64,000 nucleotides of DNA from Ianthella basta (taxonomy: Eukaryota; Porifera; Demospongiae; Verongiida; Ianthellidae), in assembly GCA_964019415.1 (NCBI GenBank), contig OZ025883.1, positions 2,789,586 through 2,853,585 on the forward strand, read 5' to 3'. Below are positions 48,373 through 63,784 of this stretch, piece by piece. Numbering within the stretch: position 1 is the first letter of the stretch; the number at the start of each line of letters is the position of its first letter. A model generated the notes under the pieces. It was not told the DNA's origin and did not search any database. It saw only the letters and a list, made by a program, of their open reading frames with translations. Made by a program: the position numbers and the translations under genes.

Positions 48373-49742
48373 AGAGGGAAAACAAAATGCATTCTATCCA
48401 GTTTACACTCTTCACAAATAGAATTAATTCTGAAACATCAAAATATACGTTTTTCTCTTACTAGTTTAGCATGCATGTTTACATCATGCCACACTATGTG
48501 TTCCATTCAATGAAACATTTAATGCAAAATTAAATTATCATGTTCAACTGCTGTATTTTTAATGAAATGAATGTTGACTAAGGTTCACCTGATGCTATTC
48601 AATAGCCTCTTTGTGACATGCATACAGGACATAATGTGACACTGAATTGTTATCTGCAGAATGCTGGTGATGGTGCATAATTTTCCGAGTGAGTATAATA
48701 GTTTATAGGCACAAATACTAAACTGCTCCAATGAACCTGAATTCCTTGCACATAATCACTTCAGTTCTCTTCACTAGTCATGGAGGTGATTTGAGGTAAT
48801 CCATGTTACAGTGGATAGAGCTAATTGTCCTATAATATATATACTGCACCAGAATCATTAAAGTTCAATGCTGCAACATGCAGTGTGCTACACTGAGTGT
48901 ATGTGTGTTATAAATGTGGCCCACCTGAACAACTGGCAAGTGCACAACGCAGTCACCAACATTGGAAGTGAAGCAGTGGCTAGCCAGCTGAAACTATGCA
49001 CAGTACGGTCACATATGATCTAAGGACATGCCAATTCAGGTGAGGAGATGCATTTCAACACTTCCCCCATTTGATCCTCTACTGAGATATTAGCACAGCT
49101 CGTGTACATGTGTGTTGTAAGGCACTTTCTAAGGAAATGGTGGCAGTACACAAGTTGAACAGTGTAGTTATTCTGGGCTATGTGGTGTGTGTGTGTGTGT
49201 GTGTGTGCGTACATGTGCACGCATGTGGTCTGCACAATTTTCATTTGTTCACCACAAAGCAATTGCAACAAATGCTGCTGTTTGATAATTTGTGTGTGTC
49301 TTGGCAGGAGTTGCGACAACAAAAGTTACCACATTGCTGGAACAGAAAGTAAACCGTAAGCACAGTGCTTATTAGTCTCATTCCCAGACCCATCCGTTGA
49401 GTAGTTCTTTTCTGCTATTTCTGCAATCCCTGCATTTTCCCAACTTCACTCCTATCAACATGCAAGTCTGTTAAAACCAGCCTCAAACGAACTGAATGCA
49501 AGCAGACTTACTGGCTGTTACTGATGGATACATGGCCGATCAGACATTCAGGTGATACTAACCAAGTCCCTAGCTAACGTAGGCATGTGTGTACGTACAT
49601 ATGTGTGTGTGCGCACACAGATGTGTGTGTGCAAATGAGCCATAATTATACTGTATATGCAATGTGAGATTGAGGTCATGAGATCAGCAATACCATGAAT
49701 TCCCCTTAGTGAACTAAAGCTTGTCAACTGACTTGGGAAAAG
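48373..49742. other. 3' flank of receptor E and start of second duplication
   Basis: AT-rich, with diverged matches to the flanks of the other receptors until about 48640. From 48854 it belongs to the 10.6 kb duplication. A short sequence after TTGGCAG at about 49307 (GAGTTGCGACAACAAAAG) is conserved at 59909 but has no clear frame. Small GT run at 49184-49208. Confidence 0.5.
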
Positions 49743-50154
49743 ATTTCTGAAGCATTCTGGTCTCCTGCCTCCAGCTGTACTGGGGCTCCAGTGCAGAAGG
49801 ATGCAGTTAGATTTGGCTTCTTTCTGCTCCTTGGGTATGGAATTAACTTACTTGGACAGCTTGTCCCTCCCTTTATTAAAATCCTCCATTCTTCCACAGC
49901 CTGCAAGCTCAGATGGACCACCCCTTCCTGTATGTAGAGGTGATCTACAGTGTCTACTCGAGCTAATTACTGTATGCAGCATTCATTCCCACTCCCATTT
50001 TGGTTCTCATCAGTCTATATATATTCTTCAAGCTCATTCAGGAAAGACTGTGGCACTGGCTTGTGTTTTGTCTCCCAAAAAAGGATACACAAGTACGTTC
50101 ATAATGGCAGCAACGTGCAAGTCCAAATTCCAACCAGAGAAAGTTGCCTTGTGA
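49743..50154 (+). pseudogene. Degenerate receptor TM6-TM7 relic (dup copy 1)
   Basis: VRFGFFLLLGYGINLLGQLV, then a frame shift at the loop, then AFIPTPILVL followed by an inserted SVYIYSS and the tail. It is closer to intact receptors in TM6 than the relics of units 1-3, but lacks TM1-TM5. Confidence 0.75.
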
Positions 50155-51633
50155 AGATTGCATGACATTGCTTGTGTGGTGATACTTACATAGCTATAAT
50201 AACCATTCAGCACTGATATAGCTAGCTATACACTGCCTCACTCCCTTGTAGTGTCATCTCCTCACACATGTTCACACAATAGCTGCATAGCTGCATCTTG
50301 TGCTGCATGAGCTCCTCCACAATGTACATTCAAGGCACACTTGGTATATATCTACCATTTCTGCATGATATTTGCAAGCTAGCCCTACAAGAAGGACTGG
50401 CCCTTGATCTTGTGAAGCTTGCATTCCTTCAAAATGTGGAAAAAGGGTTGGCAAACTATGTATGCTGACATATGATGGTGCTTATGAATAGAGCTAATGC
50501 CATTCCAACTATTCGAAATACTTATCATAAGCTGTTTACAACAGAAACTACACACAAGATAACAGTATAATCAATAAAATTAATAGGCCTATATATTCAC
50601 ATCCCTAGTTTGAGGAGGTCGTCCCCTTGGTCACTGTATACAACATGCCACCTTGTAGCATTGCATGTTGTCACAATGGAACGTACTGCACAAACCATGG
50701 CTAGGTTCAACCTGCATTGACTAACCAGCTTAGACCGAAATCCAGGTTAAACCTGGCTCAACCCACTTTCGTTCGCATGCACTATTAACCTACTTTACCC
50801 TGGGTACGGTTAACTTCAACCCAGGCCAGGTTGAACTTCGGAGTGAGTCACTCACGGTACATATACTGTACATTAACCTACACAAACATGGTTCATGATG
50901 CTGTACCTATCAACACGTGAAAGGTCCACTGACCACAGAAATACTATGGGACACGTCAAGATTACATTCTTCCATGGAACATTATCATTAGTATCAATAT
51001 CATGCATGGCGTCATTTACTCGAGGAGGGTGATAGTCTGGTGGCCATTAAATTTAGGCATGTACATAAGCCATTCTGCAGCTATTCAACAAATGCTAAAT
51101 AAACATATTCACAACGACAGGTGCAAACTGAAAACTGAGTAGTAATGTTAACTGCATGCATGCAGCCATGGGATGATGCAGGGGTCCAATCCTGGCCAAG
51201 GCACAGTCTACCGTTCCATACCGTTCCATAGACACACGTGTCACGCTCACACCATCACAACTGTAAATAGCTTTTCGACTTGATCACAAATCAATTGCTG
51301 ATATTGTTTCTTGCATAATTATATATGTTCGTACTTACGTATATACAACTGCATGGGTGGCATGGGTACCTTCAAACATTAACTGCCACAATTGCAAGGC
51401 GGGGTTCAATCTACTGGGGAGGGGGGGACCTCTCCCCAAAGCATTCCAGCTTTGCACCCCAAAATTAATCCAATTGCATGCAATTAAAGATTTTCACAGA
51501 TAAAATTCTCACCGGGCCACCAGTATTACTAACACTGATAAATCTTTGTTTGGAGGCACTGGCAGAAACTCCTAGGACACCTTCCAACCCTTCCTCCCCC
51601 ATTTCCCTCCCTCTATTTTGTATGTTTATTGTA
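50155..51633. other. Duplicated spacer, no gene seen
   Basis: The first ~330 bp match the unit spacer (CTCCTCCACAATGTACATTC). After 50500 it is specific to the second duplication. A patch at 50700-50850 is rich in AACCTGG/CCAGGTT inverted pairs and may be a decayed inverted-repeat element. Confidence 0.45.
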
Positions 51634-51958
51634 CAGTAGAACCTCCTTTACCCGGGCACCATGGGACCGGGCATTGCCCGTAACTCAGAAATGTCTGTAT
51701 CTTAGAAATACCAACAATACAGAGTAAATGCAATGTAATCGCAATAACTGCAATTAAGCTGTAATACAGTACGCATGGTACTGTACTGTAATGCAGTACA
51801 TTATAACACTGTATTGTAATACAGTACATATAGTACTGTACATACGGTTCATACAAATAAATAAATTTTTTAGAAGAAATTGAATAACTTCTTTAGAAAA
51901 AACATTTTTTTACCTGCCCGGTAGAGGGAGATGCCCATAACTAAAGGAGGTTCTACTG
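51634..51958. mobile_element. Pogo/Tigger-like MITE, copy 1
   Basis: 325 bp with ends CAGTAGAACCTCCTTTA and TAAAGGAGGTTCTACTG, flanked by TA on both sides (51632-51633, 51959-51960). These ends and the TA target are typical of pogo-group Tc1/mariner non-autonomous elements. The interior has GTACTGTA-type palindromes and no ORF. Confidence 0.85.
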
Positions 51959-51960
51959 TA

Positions 51961-52848
51961 TAACACTTCTGATTAAGACTACATCATCGTGTATATAGAT
52001 ATATCTGAATTTATTACACGTCATTCACACAAGTGCTGACAGATGAGTGCATAAAAATGGCTCCAGAACTGTCATTTTGCCTCTCGGCTCATGTCAGAAC
52101 CGATCAATCTCAGAGGACAATAAACCTAAATTTCTGTGGGTGAGCATGCCCCCAGACCCCCTTAGCTCTCACTCTCCTTAAATCTGCCTTGCCCCAAAAA
52201 TTTGCATCCTAGATAGAACCCTGCAAGGCCAATGGTCTCCTCAGACTATTTAAAATCTGATTCATGCATCTTCCTATTATTGTACAGTGAAACCTATATA
52301 AGATACCCACCTGTGGGCCAGTTATACAGAATTGGCCAATAGAGAGTTAGATGGCAATGCTTTAGTACTAAATTACAGGTATTTGGGGGCAGGGAGGCTG
52401 GCTGTATTAGAGAGCTGGCATGGCAGTCATAATAGGGCAAAAGCCACAGCCATTTCCTTTTGAGTCTAACTTCGTTTGTAAACACCTACTACTTCATGGT
52501 GCTTGCAACACAATATAGCTTTGAATCCTTAAAATTCTGTTCATTCACTTTCAATTTCAACAAACACATTCAATTTAACACTATAATGCTTACCATAACA
52601 GTGAACAACAACTGCTATAGTATACGCATGTCTAAATCTATTCAGCAGCACTCCAAACTGTACATGTAGTGAATGTGTTTGTTGTTTCTTGAACTCGTGC
52701 AAGTTTGTGCTAATGTTACCTCATAAAATAGATGTGCACAATATTTTACAACAGAATGCATGAGATATACATCTTTACAAATGCATGCACTATAGCACAG
52801 CCATGCTATATGCAGGAACATGTGCACGTATCACATGTGGTGTATATG
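51961..52848. other. Spacer with a second transposon-end-like sequence
   Basis: TACAGTGAAACCTATATAAG at about 52285 looks like one end of another pogo-type element, but no matching right end is visible. Otherwise nothing; duplicated at 62700-63550. Confidence 0.4.
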
Positions 52849-53814
52849 CAGGGCCGTCGGAGGCAATTTAGAAGTGGTAAGGCCATTGGGTGAAGGATAC
52901 AAAATGTCGCGAGCGAAAAAATTTTTTAGCTACTTTTCATTATCATACAGATAACGTTTGCTACAGATCTGTGCCTCAAGAATGGTGATGCCTTTGCTAG
53001 CCCAGCATGCACTCTCAATCAGTCAGTAAGTCGTTTTAAGAGGGTTACATAGATTTCACAATGATATCAGTGATATACAGCAAAAAGCAGCTAAATCATG
53101 TTTACTAAACGTTCAGCATTGTATGAAGCTAGATACGTGCCCATGCATAGGCTACACATACGTATATATAGCTAAATATTAGATACAATAGCTAGTCTTT
53201 GATTTAGCTAGCTAGCATTTCAAAGTTGCTAGCTATTATGCAAAATCTTCACCTGGTATACCAGCTCTCTTGGAAAGTTCAAGAAACGATCTTCTTCACA
53301 CCGAATTGACGCTTACGGTACTAAAAACCTGCGCGAGGCTGATGAGGCTTGTCACCTATTGTCGGCGTTCTTAGGTCCACGTGCTTCGACAATGAGGCCA
53401 TTTTGAATTGTTACATCACCGTTAAGGGTATAGCGATTCGCTGACGTGTGGTGCTACAAGCCATGCTTCGTAGCGCCAGGTAATGTGGGTCTATTGGTGC
53501 GAGAAAACGATTGACTACGTACGCGCTGCTGGCCTCCATCTTTATTACGTTTTGAATTGATTACGTAACAAAACATGGCGGAAGAAAGGAGCATGCTTGC
53601 AAATCGTTAAGTATTGGACCCTACTTGATATCTCCTGTTTCATTGCATCTGCTAACAACCTAAGATCATTGCTTCTTTGTTCCTCAACGGTTAGTTTAGG
53701 TAGGGTAGGGGTTATCTGGTTTAGTAGCTAAAAACACTGCTTCTGAAAATTAAAAAAACTGCTAGCTGTTCAAAAAGTGGTACGGCCATGGCCGTACCGC
53801 CTCCGACGGCCCTG
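52849..53814. mobile_element. 966 bp terminal-inverted-repeat element, absent from copy 2
   Basis: The homologous site in copy 2 (63551 region) reads GGTGTACATGTCTTGTAC. Here GGTGTATATG is followed by CAGGGCCGTCGGAGGC... and ends ...GCCTCCGACGGCCCTG before ACATGTCTTG. The 16 bp terminal inverted repeat is perfect. The apparent target duplication is ACATG (left copy ATATG), 5 bp. The CAGGG ends recall hAT elements, which make 8 bp duplications, so the superfamily is open. No transposase ORF. Confidence 0.85.
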
Positions 53815-54043
53815 ACATGTCTTGTACTATACTTATAGGTTGCCACAAACAATTCCACTCAAGAATTTTAAGGCATGGCCAAATTTCAAATGACGGACTA
53901 AAATCGCAAAACTATAGTACATCTCACTCTCAACTACTACAGTGCATGCACTAAGGTCTACACACTGACTACTGCTTATATTATGCCAGCGTTACTAAGT
54001 TGTTAGCAGCTTCTTACTGAGCTCTCAATCGATAAAACCCTGC

Positions 54044-54583
54044 TCAAACTTTGGAGCTTGCAGCGCAGCCAATTCCGCAGCAGCAGCACACGCAACAACA
54101 GATGATCGGCAGAAGGATAGACAGCAGGCACAAGGCGACAAGCCCAGCAGCGATACCCGCAACCTGTCCCACGCTGAAGTAGCAAGTGACAGCAGCAACG
54201 TTGTCGCTTGTACACCCGACCAGGGGTACGGTAGTGCTGACGGTGCAGTCAAACTCCTTCCCCGTACCGGTGCTCCGGAAACTGGTGCAAGACAGATCGG
54301 CCAACAAGATGGGTTCCGTAAGAACATTAGGGCCATCTATCCCTAGTCCGCCGGCATTGCCAGCTCCAGTAACGCCAAGCCATCCAGCGCTCAAACACGT
54401 GATCCATGCAGTGGCCAAGTCAACTTGTCCGCACACCGGAGAGGTGATCGTGACGAGGAGGGGAGTTCTGTAGGTAGCGATGATGTAGCCACGTTCGTTG
54501 ACTGGGGCGTCACTTATTGCCAACTCCGTTACTTGGCCGCTGACTAAAGCCAGGCACAGTGCGAGTACAACCAACTTCATCAT
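54044..54583 (-). CDS. Small secreted/membrane protein with cysteine-rich C-terminus
   Basis: 179 residues from the first ATG of ATG-ATG-AAG. The open frame extends 3 codons further to a TTG, which is not a start in animals. N-terminal signal peptide (KLVVLALCLALVSG, cleavage likely before QVTE), a ~115-residue extracellular part with six or so cysteines and Thr/Ser-rich stretches, a transmembrane helix (VAGIAAGLVALCLLSILLPI) and a short tail CCCVCCCCGIGCAASSKV likely to be heavily acylated. Single exon; a paralog lies at 63785. Family unknown. The higher GC content and lack of stops against AT-rich surroundings support a real gene. Confidence 0.7.
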   Translation of the reverse strand: MMKLVVLALCLALVSGQVTELAISDAPVNERGYIIATYRTPLLVTITSPVCGQVDLATAWITCLSAGWLGVTGAGNAGGLGIDGPNVLTEPILLADLSCTSFRSTGTGKEFDCTVSTTVPLVGCTSDNVAAVTCYFSVGQVAGIAAGLVALCLLSILLPIICCCVCCCCGIGCAASSKV

Positions 54584-54738
54584 CTTGCACAAAAGAAAGA
54601 GGCGTATACGTAGGAGGAGTACGCGTATAGAGATAATTCAGTGATTTTCATTGGTCAACAGCCACGTGCTGTCTCATGACCTGACTTGGGTGGGGCCTGT
54701 CACGTGAAAATTGGACCCCCATAATATACGTTCCCCCC

Positions 54739-54766
54739 GGTCCAAATATTTCGAAATATTTGGACC
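54739..54766. promoter_or_regulatory. Perfect 28 bp palindrome upstream of membrane-protein gene
   Basis: GGTCCAAATATTTC followed by its exact reverse complement, no spacer. It lies 156 bp upstream of the ATG at 54583 (minus strand) and is flanked by direct repeats ATATACGTTCCC and ATATATGTTCCC. Could be a dimer-binding operator-like site or a small mobile-element relic. Confidence 0.55.
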
Positions 54767-54909
54767 ACTACTGAAATATATGTTCCCTACATTCCACACA
54801 TAGAAATGGCGCGTGAGCGAAATAGCGGGTCATGCACACTCCGAACGAAACGGCGCGGGCACTAGCGCCTATAAAGAGAGTAGAGAATCTGTAGATAATA
54901 ACGATTGAG

Positions 54910-55074
54910 ATGGAGCTGAAGAAAGAACCTGCAGCTAGTACCGAAGAAGACGTTATATTGGAGCTTGCTATTGAGTACGTGCTGGGTAATGGCTACCCCT
55001 CAGACCTAGCTAGTCAAGGATCGAAAGCGTGCATGCAGTGCGGAAGAGTTCTTCCGGTCGCCATTATAACTTAA
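54910..55074 (+). CDS. Short ORF, possible first exon
   Basis: 54 codons in a good context (GAGATGG), starting MELKKEPAASTEED and containing EYVLGNGYPSDL. The composition (acidic/basic start, then a YxLxxGYP pattern) resembles N-terminal segments of uncharacterised invertebrate nuclear proteins. It is divergent from the membrane-protein gene across a CpG-containing region, which could be a bidirectional promoter. No downstream exon recognised. Confidence 0.35.
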   Translation: MELKKEPAASTEEDVILELAIEYVLGNGYPSDLASQGSKACMQCGRVLPVAIIT

Positions 55075-55658
55075 AACCGTACGCGTGCAAGCTGCTTTTC
55101 GCGGGATCGACTTTAATTATTTTCGCGAATTGCTAGGCAGTCAGTTTTCGCGAAAACATTTATACTCTCGTGATTGGTAATCTTTTAACAAATAGTGAAT
55201 GAATGAATAATAATAATCAGGCACACATGCGCACTGCCTGTGGTACAATATTTACATAAACACACAGAGAAACAATAATATAATAACTTGTTACATGAAA
55301 GCACTTTTCATAGCAGTCGGTAATCTTTCGTGCTTTACACTTTCCGATTTAAATACGTATACATTGCATGTATACGTATATGTTTAGCTACCAATAATTT
55401 ATAAATGACCATGCAGGCGACCACTCACACAGATAGCTAGACCCAGATCAAGTGAGCTAATGGTGTATGTCTGGGTATATATACATGCTCATTCACATTA
55501 TTAATCATTTGATCACGTACGTACATATACAGCACCAATAAATCTAAAATAGCAACAAAGACTGGCCATGTTTGAATGAAAGCCGCTCAGAATAATTATA
55601 ATGTAATATTATACAACTAAGCTTGAGCTTGTTACACACTACTACACACCGACATACA
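55075..55658. other. Intergenic, no gene seen
   Basis: AT-rich sequence 3' of the HPS3-like gene (minus strand). It may include that gene's 3' untranslated region: TTTATT-type motifs are present on the minus strand. Nothing else supported. Confidence 0.5.
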
Positions 55659-59321
<3,663 letters not shown>

Positions 59322-59429
59322 CTGGACAAAGTACAAAAGTAGTGTGGTATGCGTTCACATCACCAACTACAGTAACACAGCGTGCACACAGACACTATGG
59401 CATATCATCATTATCATTAAAGTTCATTA

Positions 59430-60339
59430 TCATTAAAGTTCAATGCTGCAACATGCAGTGTGCTACACTGCTTACACTGCTACGCGCTACTATGTGTGTT
59501 ATGAATGTGTCCCACCTGAACAACTGGCAAGTGCACAATGCAGTCTCACAGCTTCCACCAACATTGTGTGAAGCAGTGGACATATAACGGCTAGCCACGT
59601 GAGACTATGCACAGTACGGTCACATGTGATCTAAGGACATGCCAATTCAGGAGATACATTTCAACACTTCTCCCATTTGATCTTCTACTGAGATATTAGC
59701 ACAGCTCGTATATACATGTGTGTTGTATAAGGCACTTTCTCAGGAAATGGTAGCAATACACAAGTTGAACAGTGTAGTTATTCTGGGCTATGTGGCATGT
59801 GTGTGTGTGTGTACATGTGCACACATGTGCTCTAAACAGTTATTATTTGTTCACCACAAAGCAATTGCAACAAGTGCTGCTGTTTGATAATTTGTGTGTG
59901 TCTTGGCAGGAGTTGCGACAACAAAAGTTACCACATTGCTGGAACAGAAAGTAAACCGTAAGCACAGTGCTTATTAGTCTCATTCCCAGACCCATCCGTT
60001 GAGTAGTTCTTTTCTGCTATTTCTGCAATCCCTGCATTTTCCCAACTTCACTCCTATCAACATGCAAGTCTGTTAAAACCAGCCTCAAACGAACTGAATG
60101 CAAGCAGACTTACTGGCTGTTACTGATGGATACATGGCCGATCAGACATTCAGGTGATACTAACCAAGTCCCTAGCTAACGTATGCATGTGTGTACGTAC
60201 ATATGTGTGTGTGCGCACACAGATGTGTGTGTGCAAATGAGTCATAATTATACTGTATATGCAATGTGAGATTGAGGTCATGAGATCAGCAATACCATGA
60301 ATTCCCCTGAGTGGACTAAAGCTTGTCAACTGACTTGGG
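59430..60339. other. Spacer of duplication copy 2
   Basis: Copy of 48855-49742 with minor changes and a shorter GT run at about 59797. No gene seen. Confidence 0.5.
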
Positions 60340-60762
60340 AAAAGATTTCTGAAGCATTTTGGTCTCCTGCCTCCAGCTGTACTGGGACTCCAGTGCAGAA
60401 GGATGCAGTTAGATTTGGCTTCTTTCTGCTCCTTGGGTATGGAATTAACTTACTTGTACAGCTTGTCCCTCCCTTTATTAAAATCCTCCATTCTTCCACA
60501 GCCTGCAAGCTCAGATGGACCACCCCTTCCTGTATGTAGAGGTGAGCTACAGTGTCTACTCGAGCTCATTACTGTAGCATTCATTCCCACTCTATTTTGG
60601 TTCTCATCAGTCTATATATATTCTTCAAGCCCATTTAGGAAAGACTGTGGCACTGGCTTGTGTTTTGTCTCCCAAAAAAGGATACACAAGTACGTTCATA
60701 ATGGCAGCAACATGCAAGTCCAAATTCCAACCAGAGAAAGTTGCCTTGTGAAGATTGCATGA
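60340..60762 (+). pseudogene. Degenerate receptor TM6-TM7 relic (dup copy 2)
   Basis: Copy of 49743-50154: VRFGFFLLLGYGINLLVQLV, then frame shift and a shortened TM7 segment (AFIPTLFWFSS). It has decayed further than copy 1. Confidence 0.75.
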
Positions 60763-62328
60763 CATTGCTTGTGTGGTGATACTTACATAGCTATAATAAC
60801 CATTCAGCACTGATATAGCTAGCTATACACTGCCTCACTCCCTTGTAGTGCCATCTCCTCACACATGTTCACACAATAGCTGCATAGCTGCATCTTGTGC
60901 TGCATGAGCTCCTCCACAATGTACATTCAAGGCACACTTGGTATATATCTACCATTTCTGCATGATATTTGCAAGCTAGCCCTACAAGAAGGACTGGCCC
61001 TTGATCTTGTGAAGCTTGCATTCCTTCAAAATGTGGAAAAAGGGTTGGCAAACTATGTATGCTGACATATGATGGTGCTTATGAATAGAGCTAATGCCAT
61101 TCCAACTATTCGAAATACTTATCGTAAGCTGTTTACAACAGAAACTACACACAAGATAACAGTATAATCAATAAAATTAATAGGCCTATATATTCACATC
61201 CCTAGTTTGAGGAGGTCTTCCCCTTGGTCACTGTATACAACATGCCACCTTGTAGCATTGCATGTTGTCACAATGGACCGTACTGCACAAACCATGGCTA
61301 GGTTCAACCTGCATTGACTAACCAGCATAGACCAAAATCCAGGTTAAACCTGGCTCAACCCACTTTCGTTCGCATGCACTATTAACCTACTTTAACCTGG
61401 GTATGGTTAACTTCAACCCAGGCCAGGTTGAACTTCGGAGTGAGTGACACCTCACGGTACATATACTGTACATTAACCTACACAAACATGGTTCATGATG
61501 CTGTACCTATCAACATGTGAAAGATCCACTGACCACAGAAATACTATGGGACACGTCAAGATTACATTCATCCATGGAACTTTATCATTAGTATCAATAT
61601 CATGCATGGTGTCATTTACTCGAGGGGGGTGATAGCCTGGTGGCCATTAAACTTAGGTATGCACATAAGCCATTCTACAACTATTGAACAAATGCTAAAT
61701 AAACATATTGATGACATTAGCTAGTAGATTTACAGAGTACCAACAGCTGAAGTGTGCATGTGGGGTGTGGGGGGGGGGGCTACTGGTGGTCTGAAACAAC
61801 AGGTGCAAACTGAAAACTGAGTAGTAGTGTTAACTGCATGCATGCATGCAGCCATGGGATGATGCAGAGGTCCAGTCCTGGCCAAGGCACAGTCTACCGT
61901 TCTATAGACACACGTGTCAAGCTATGACTGTTTACGCCATCAAAACTGTAAATAGGTTTTTGACTTGATCACAAACCAATTGCTGATATTGTTTCTTGCA
62001 TAATTAAATAGTATGTTTGTACTTACATACAACTGCATTGGTGGCATGGGTACCTTCAAACATTAACTGCCACAATTGCAAGGCAGGGTTCAATCTACTG
62101 GGGAGGGGGACCTCTCCCCAAAGCATTCCAGCTTTCCACCCCAAAATTTACCCAATTGCATGCAATCAAAAGTTTTCATAGATAAAATTCTCACCTGGCT
62201 TCCAGCATTACTAACACTGGACACTATTACTAACAAGTCTTTGTTTGGAGGCACTGGCAGAAACTCCAAGGACACCTTCCAACCCTTCCTCCCCCATCTC
62301 CCTCCCTCTCTTTTGTATGTTTATTGTA
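60763..62328. other. Spacer of duplication copy 2, no gene seen
   Basis: Copy of 50155-51633 with one private addition of about 90 bp at about 61710-61800 that includes a run of nine G. Confidence 0.45.
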
Positions 62329-62697
62329 CAGTAGATCCTCCCTTACCCGGGCACCATGGAACCAGGCATTGCCCGTAACTCAGAAATGTCTGAATCTTAG
62401 AAATACCAACAATACAGAGTAAATGCAATGTAATTGCAATAATTGCAATTAAGCTGTAATACAGTACACGTGGTACTGTACTGTAATGCACTACATTATA
62501 GCACTGTACTGTAATATATTACAGTACAGTGCTATAATGTACAGTACTATATGTACTGTATACAGTACATATAGTACTGTACATACGGTACATACAAATA
62601 AAAGCCTTTTAGAAAAAATTGAACAACTTTTTTAGAAAAAAATCTTTTTTACCTGCCTGGTAGAGGGAGATGCCCGTAACTAAAGGAGGTTCTACTG
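62329..62697. mobile_element. Pogo/Tigger-like MITE, copy 2 with extended palindrome
   Basis: Same insertion as 51634-51958 (ends CAGTAGATCCTCCCTTA and TAAAGGAGGTTCTACTG, TA on both sides) but 44 bp longer. The extra sequence belongs to a perfect 48 bp palindrome at 62493-62540 centred on AATATATT. Confidence 0.85.
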
Positions 62698-63784
62698 TAT
62701 AGCACTTCTGATTAAGACTACATCATCATGTACATAAATATATCTGAATTTATTACACATCATTTACACAAGTGCTGACAGATGAGTGCATAAAATGGCT
62801 CCAGAAATGTCATTTTGCCTCTCGGCTCATGTCAGAACCGCTCAATCTCGGAGGACAAAAAACTAAATTTCTGTGGGGGAGCATGCCCCCAGACCCCGGC
62901 CCCCTTAGCTCTCACACTCTCCCTAAATCCGTCTTCCCCCAAAAATTTGCATTCTAGATAGAACCTCAGACTATTTAAATCTCATTCATGCATGTTTCTA
63001 TTATAGTACAGTGAAACATGTATAAGATAGCCACCTGTGGGCTATTTATACAGAATTGGCCAATAGAGATTTAGATGGCAATGCTTTAGTACTAAATTAC
63101 AGCTATTTGGGGCCAGGGAGGCTGGCTGTATTAGCTCGAGAGGTGGTAGTCATAATAGGGTAAAAGCCACAGCCATTTCCTCGAGTTTAACTTCATTTGT
63201 AAACACCTACTACTTCATGGTGCTTGTAACACAATATAGCTTTGAATCCTCTGTTCTGTTCATTCACTTTCAATTTCAACAAACACATTACACTATAATG
63301 TTTACAATAACAGAGTGACCAACAACTGCTACACATGTCTAAATCTGTTCAGCAGCACTCCAAACTGTACATGTAGTGAATGCGTTTGTTGCTTCTTGAA
63401 CTCGTGCAAATTTGTACTAATGTTTCCTCATAAAATAGATGTGCACAATATTTTACAACAGAATGCATTGAAATATACATCTTTACAAATGCACATGCAC
63501 TATAGCACAGCCATGCCATATTCAGGAACATGTGCACATATCACATGTGGTGTACATGTCTTGTACTATACTTAAAGGTTGCCACAAACAATTCCACTTA
63601 AGAAATTTAAGGTATATGGCCAAATTTCAAATGACGGACCAAAATCGCAAAACTATAGTACATCTCACTCTCAACTACTACAGTGCATGCACTAAGGTCT
63701 ACACACTGACTACTGCTTATACTATACCAGTGTTACTGAGTTGTTAGCAGCTTCTTACTGAGCTCTCAATCGATAAAACCCTAT
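62698..63784. other. Spacer of duplication copy 2 with the empty site
   Basis: Copy of 51959-54043 without the 966 bp element; the empty site is GGTGTACATGTCTTG near 63551. No gene seen. Confidence 0.5.
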
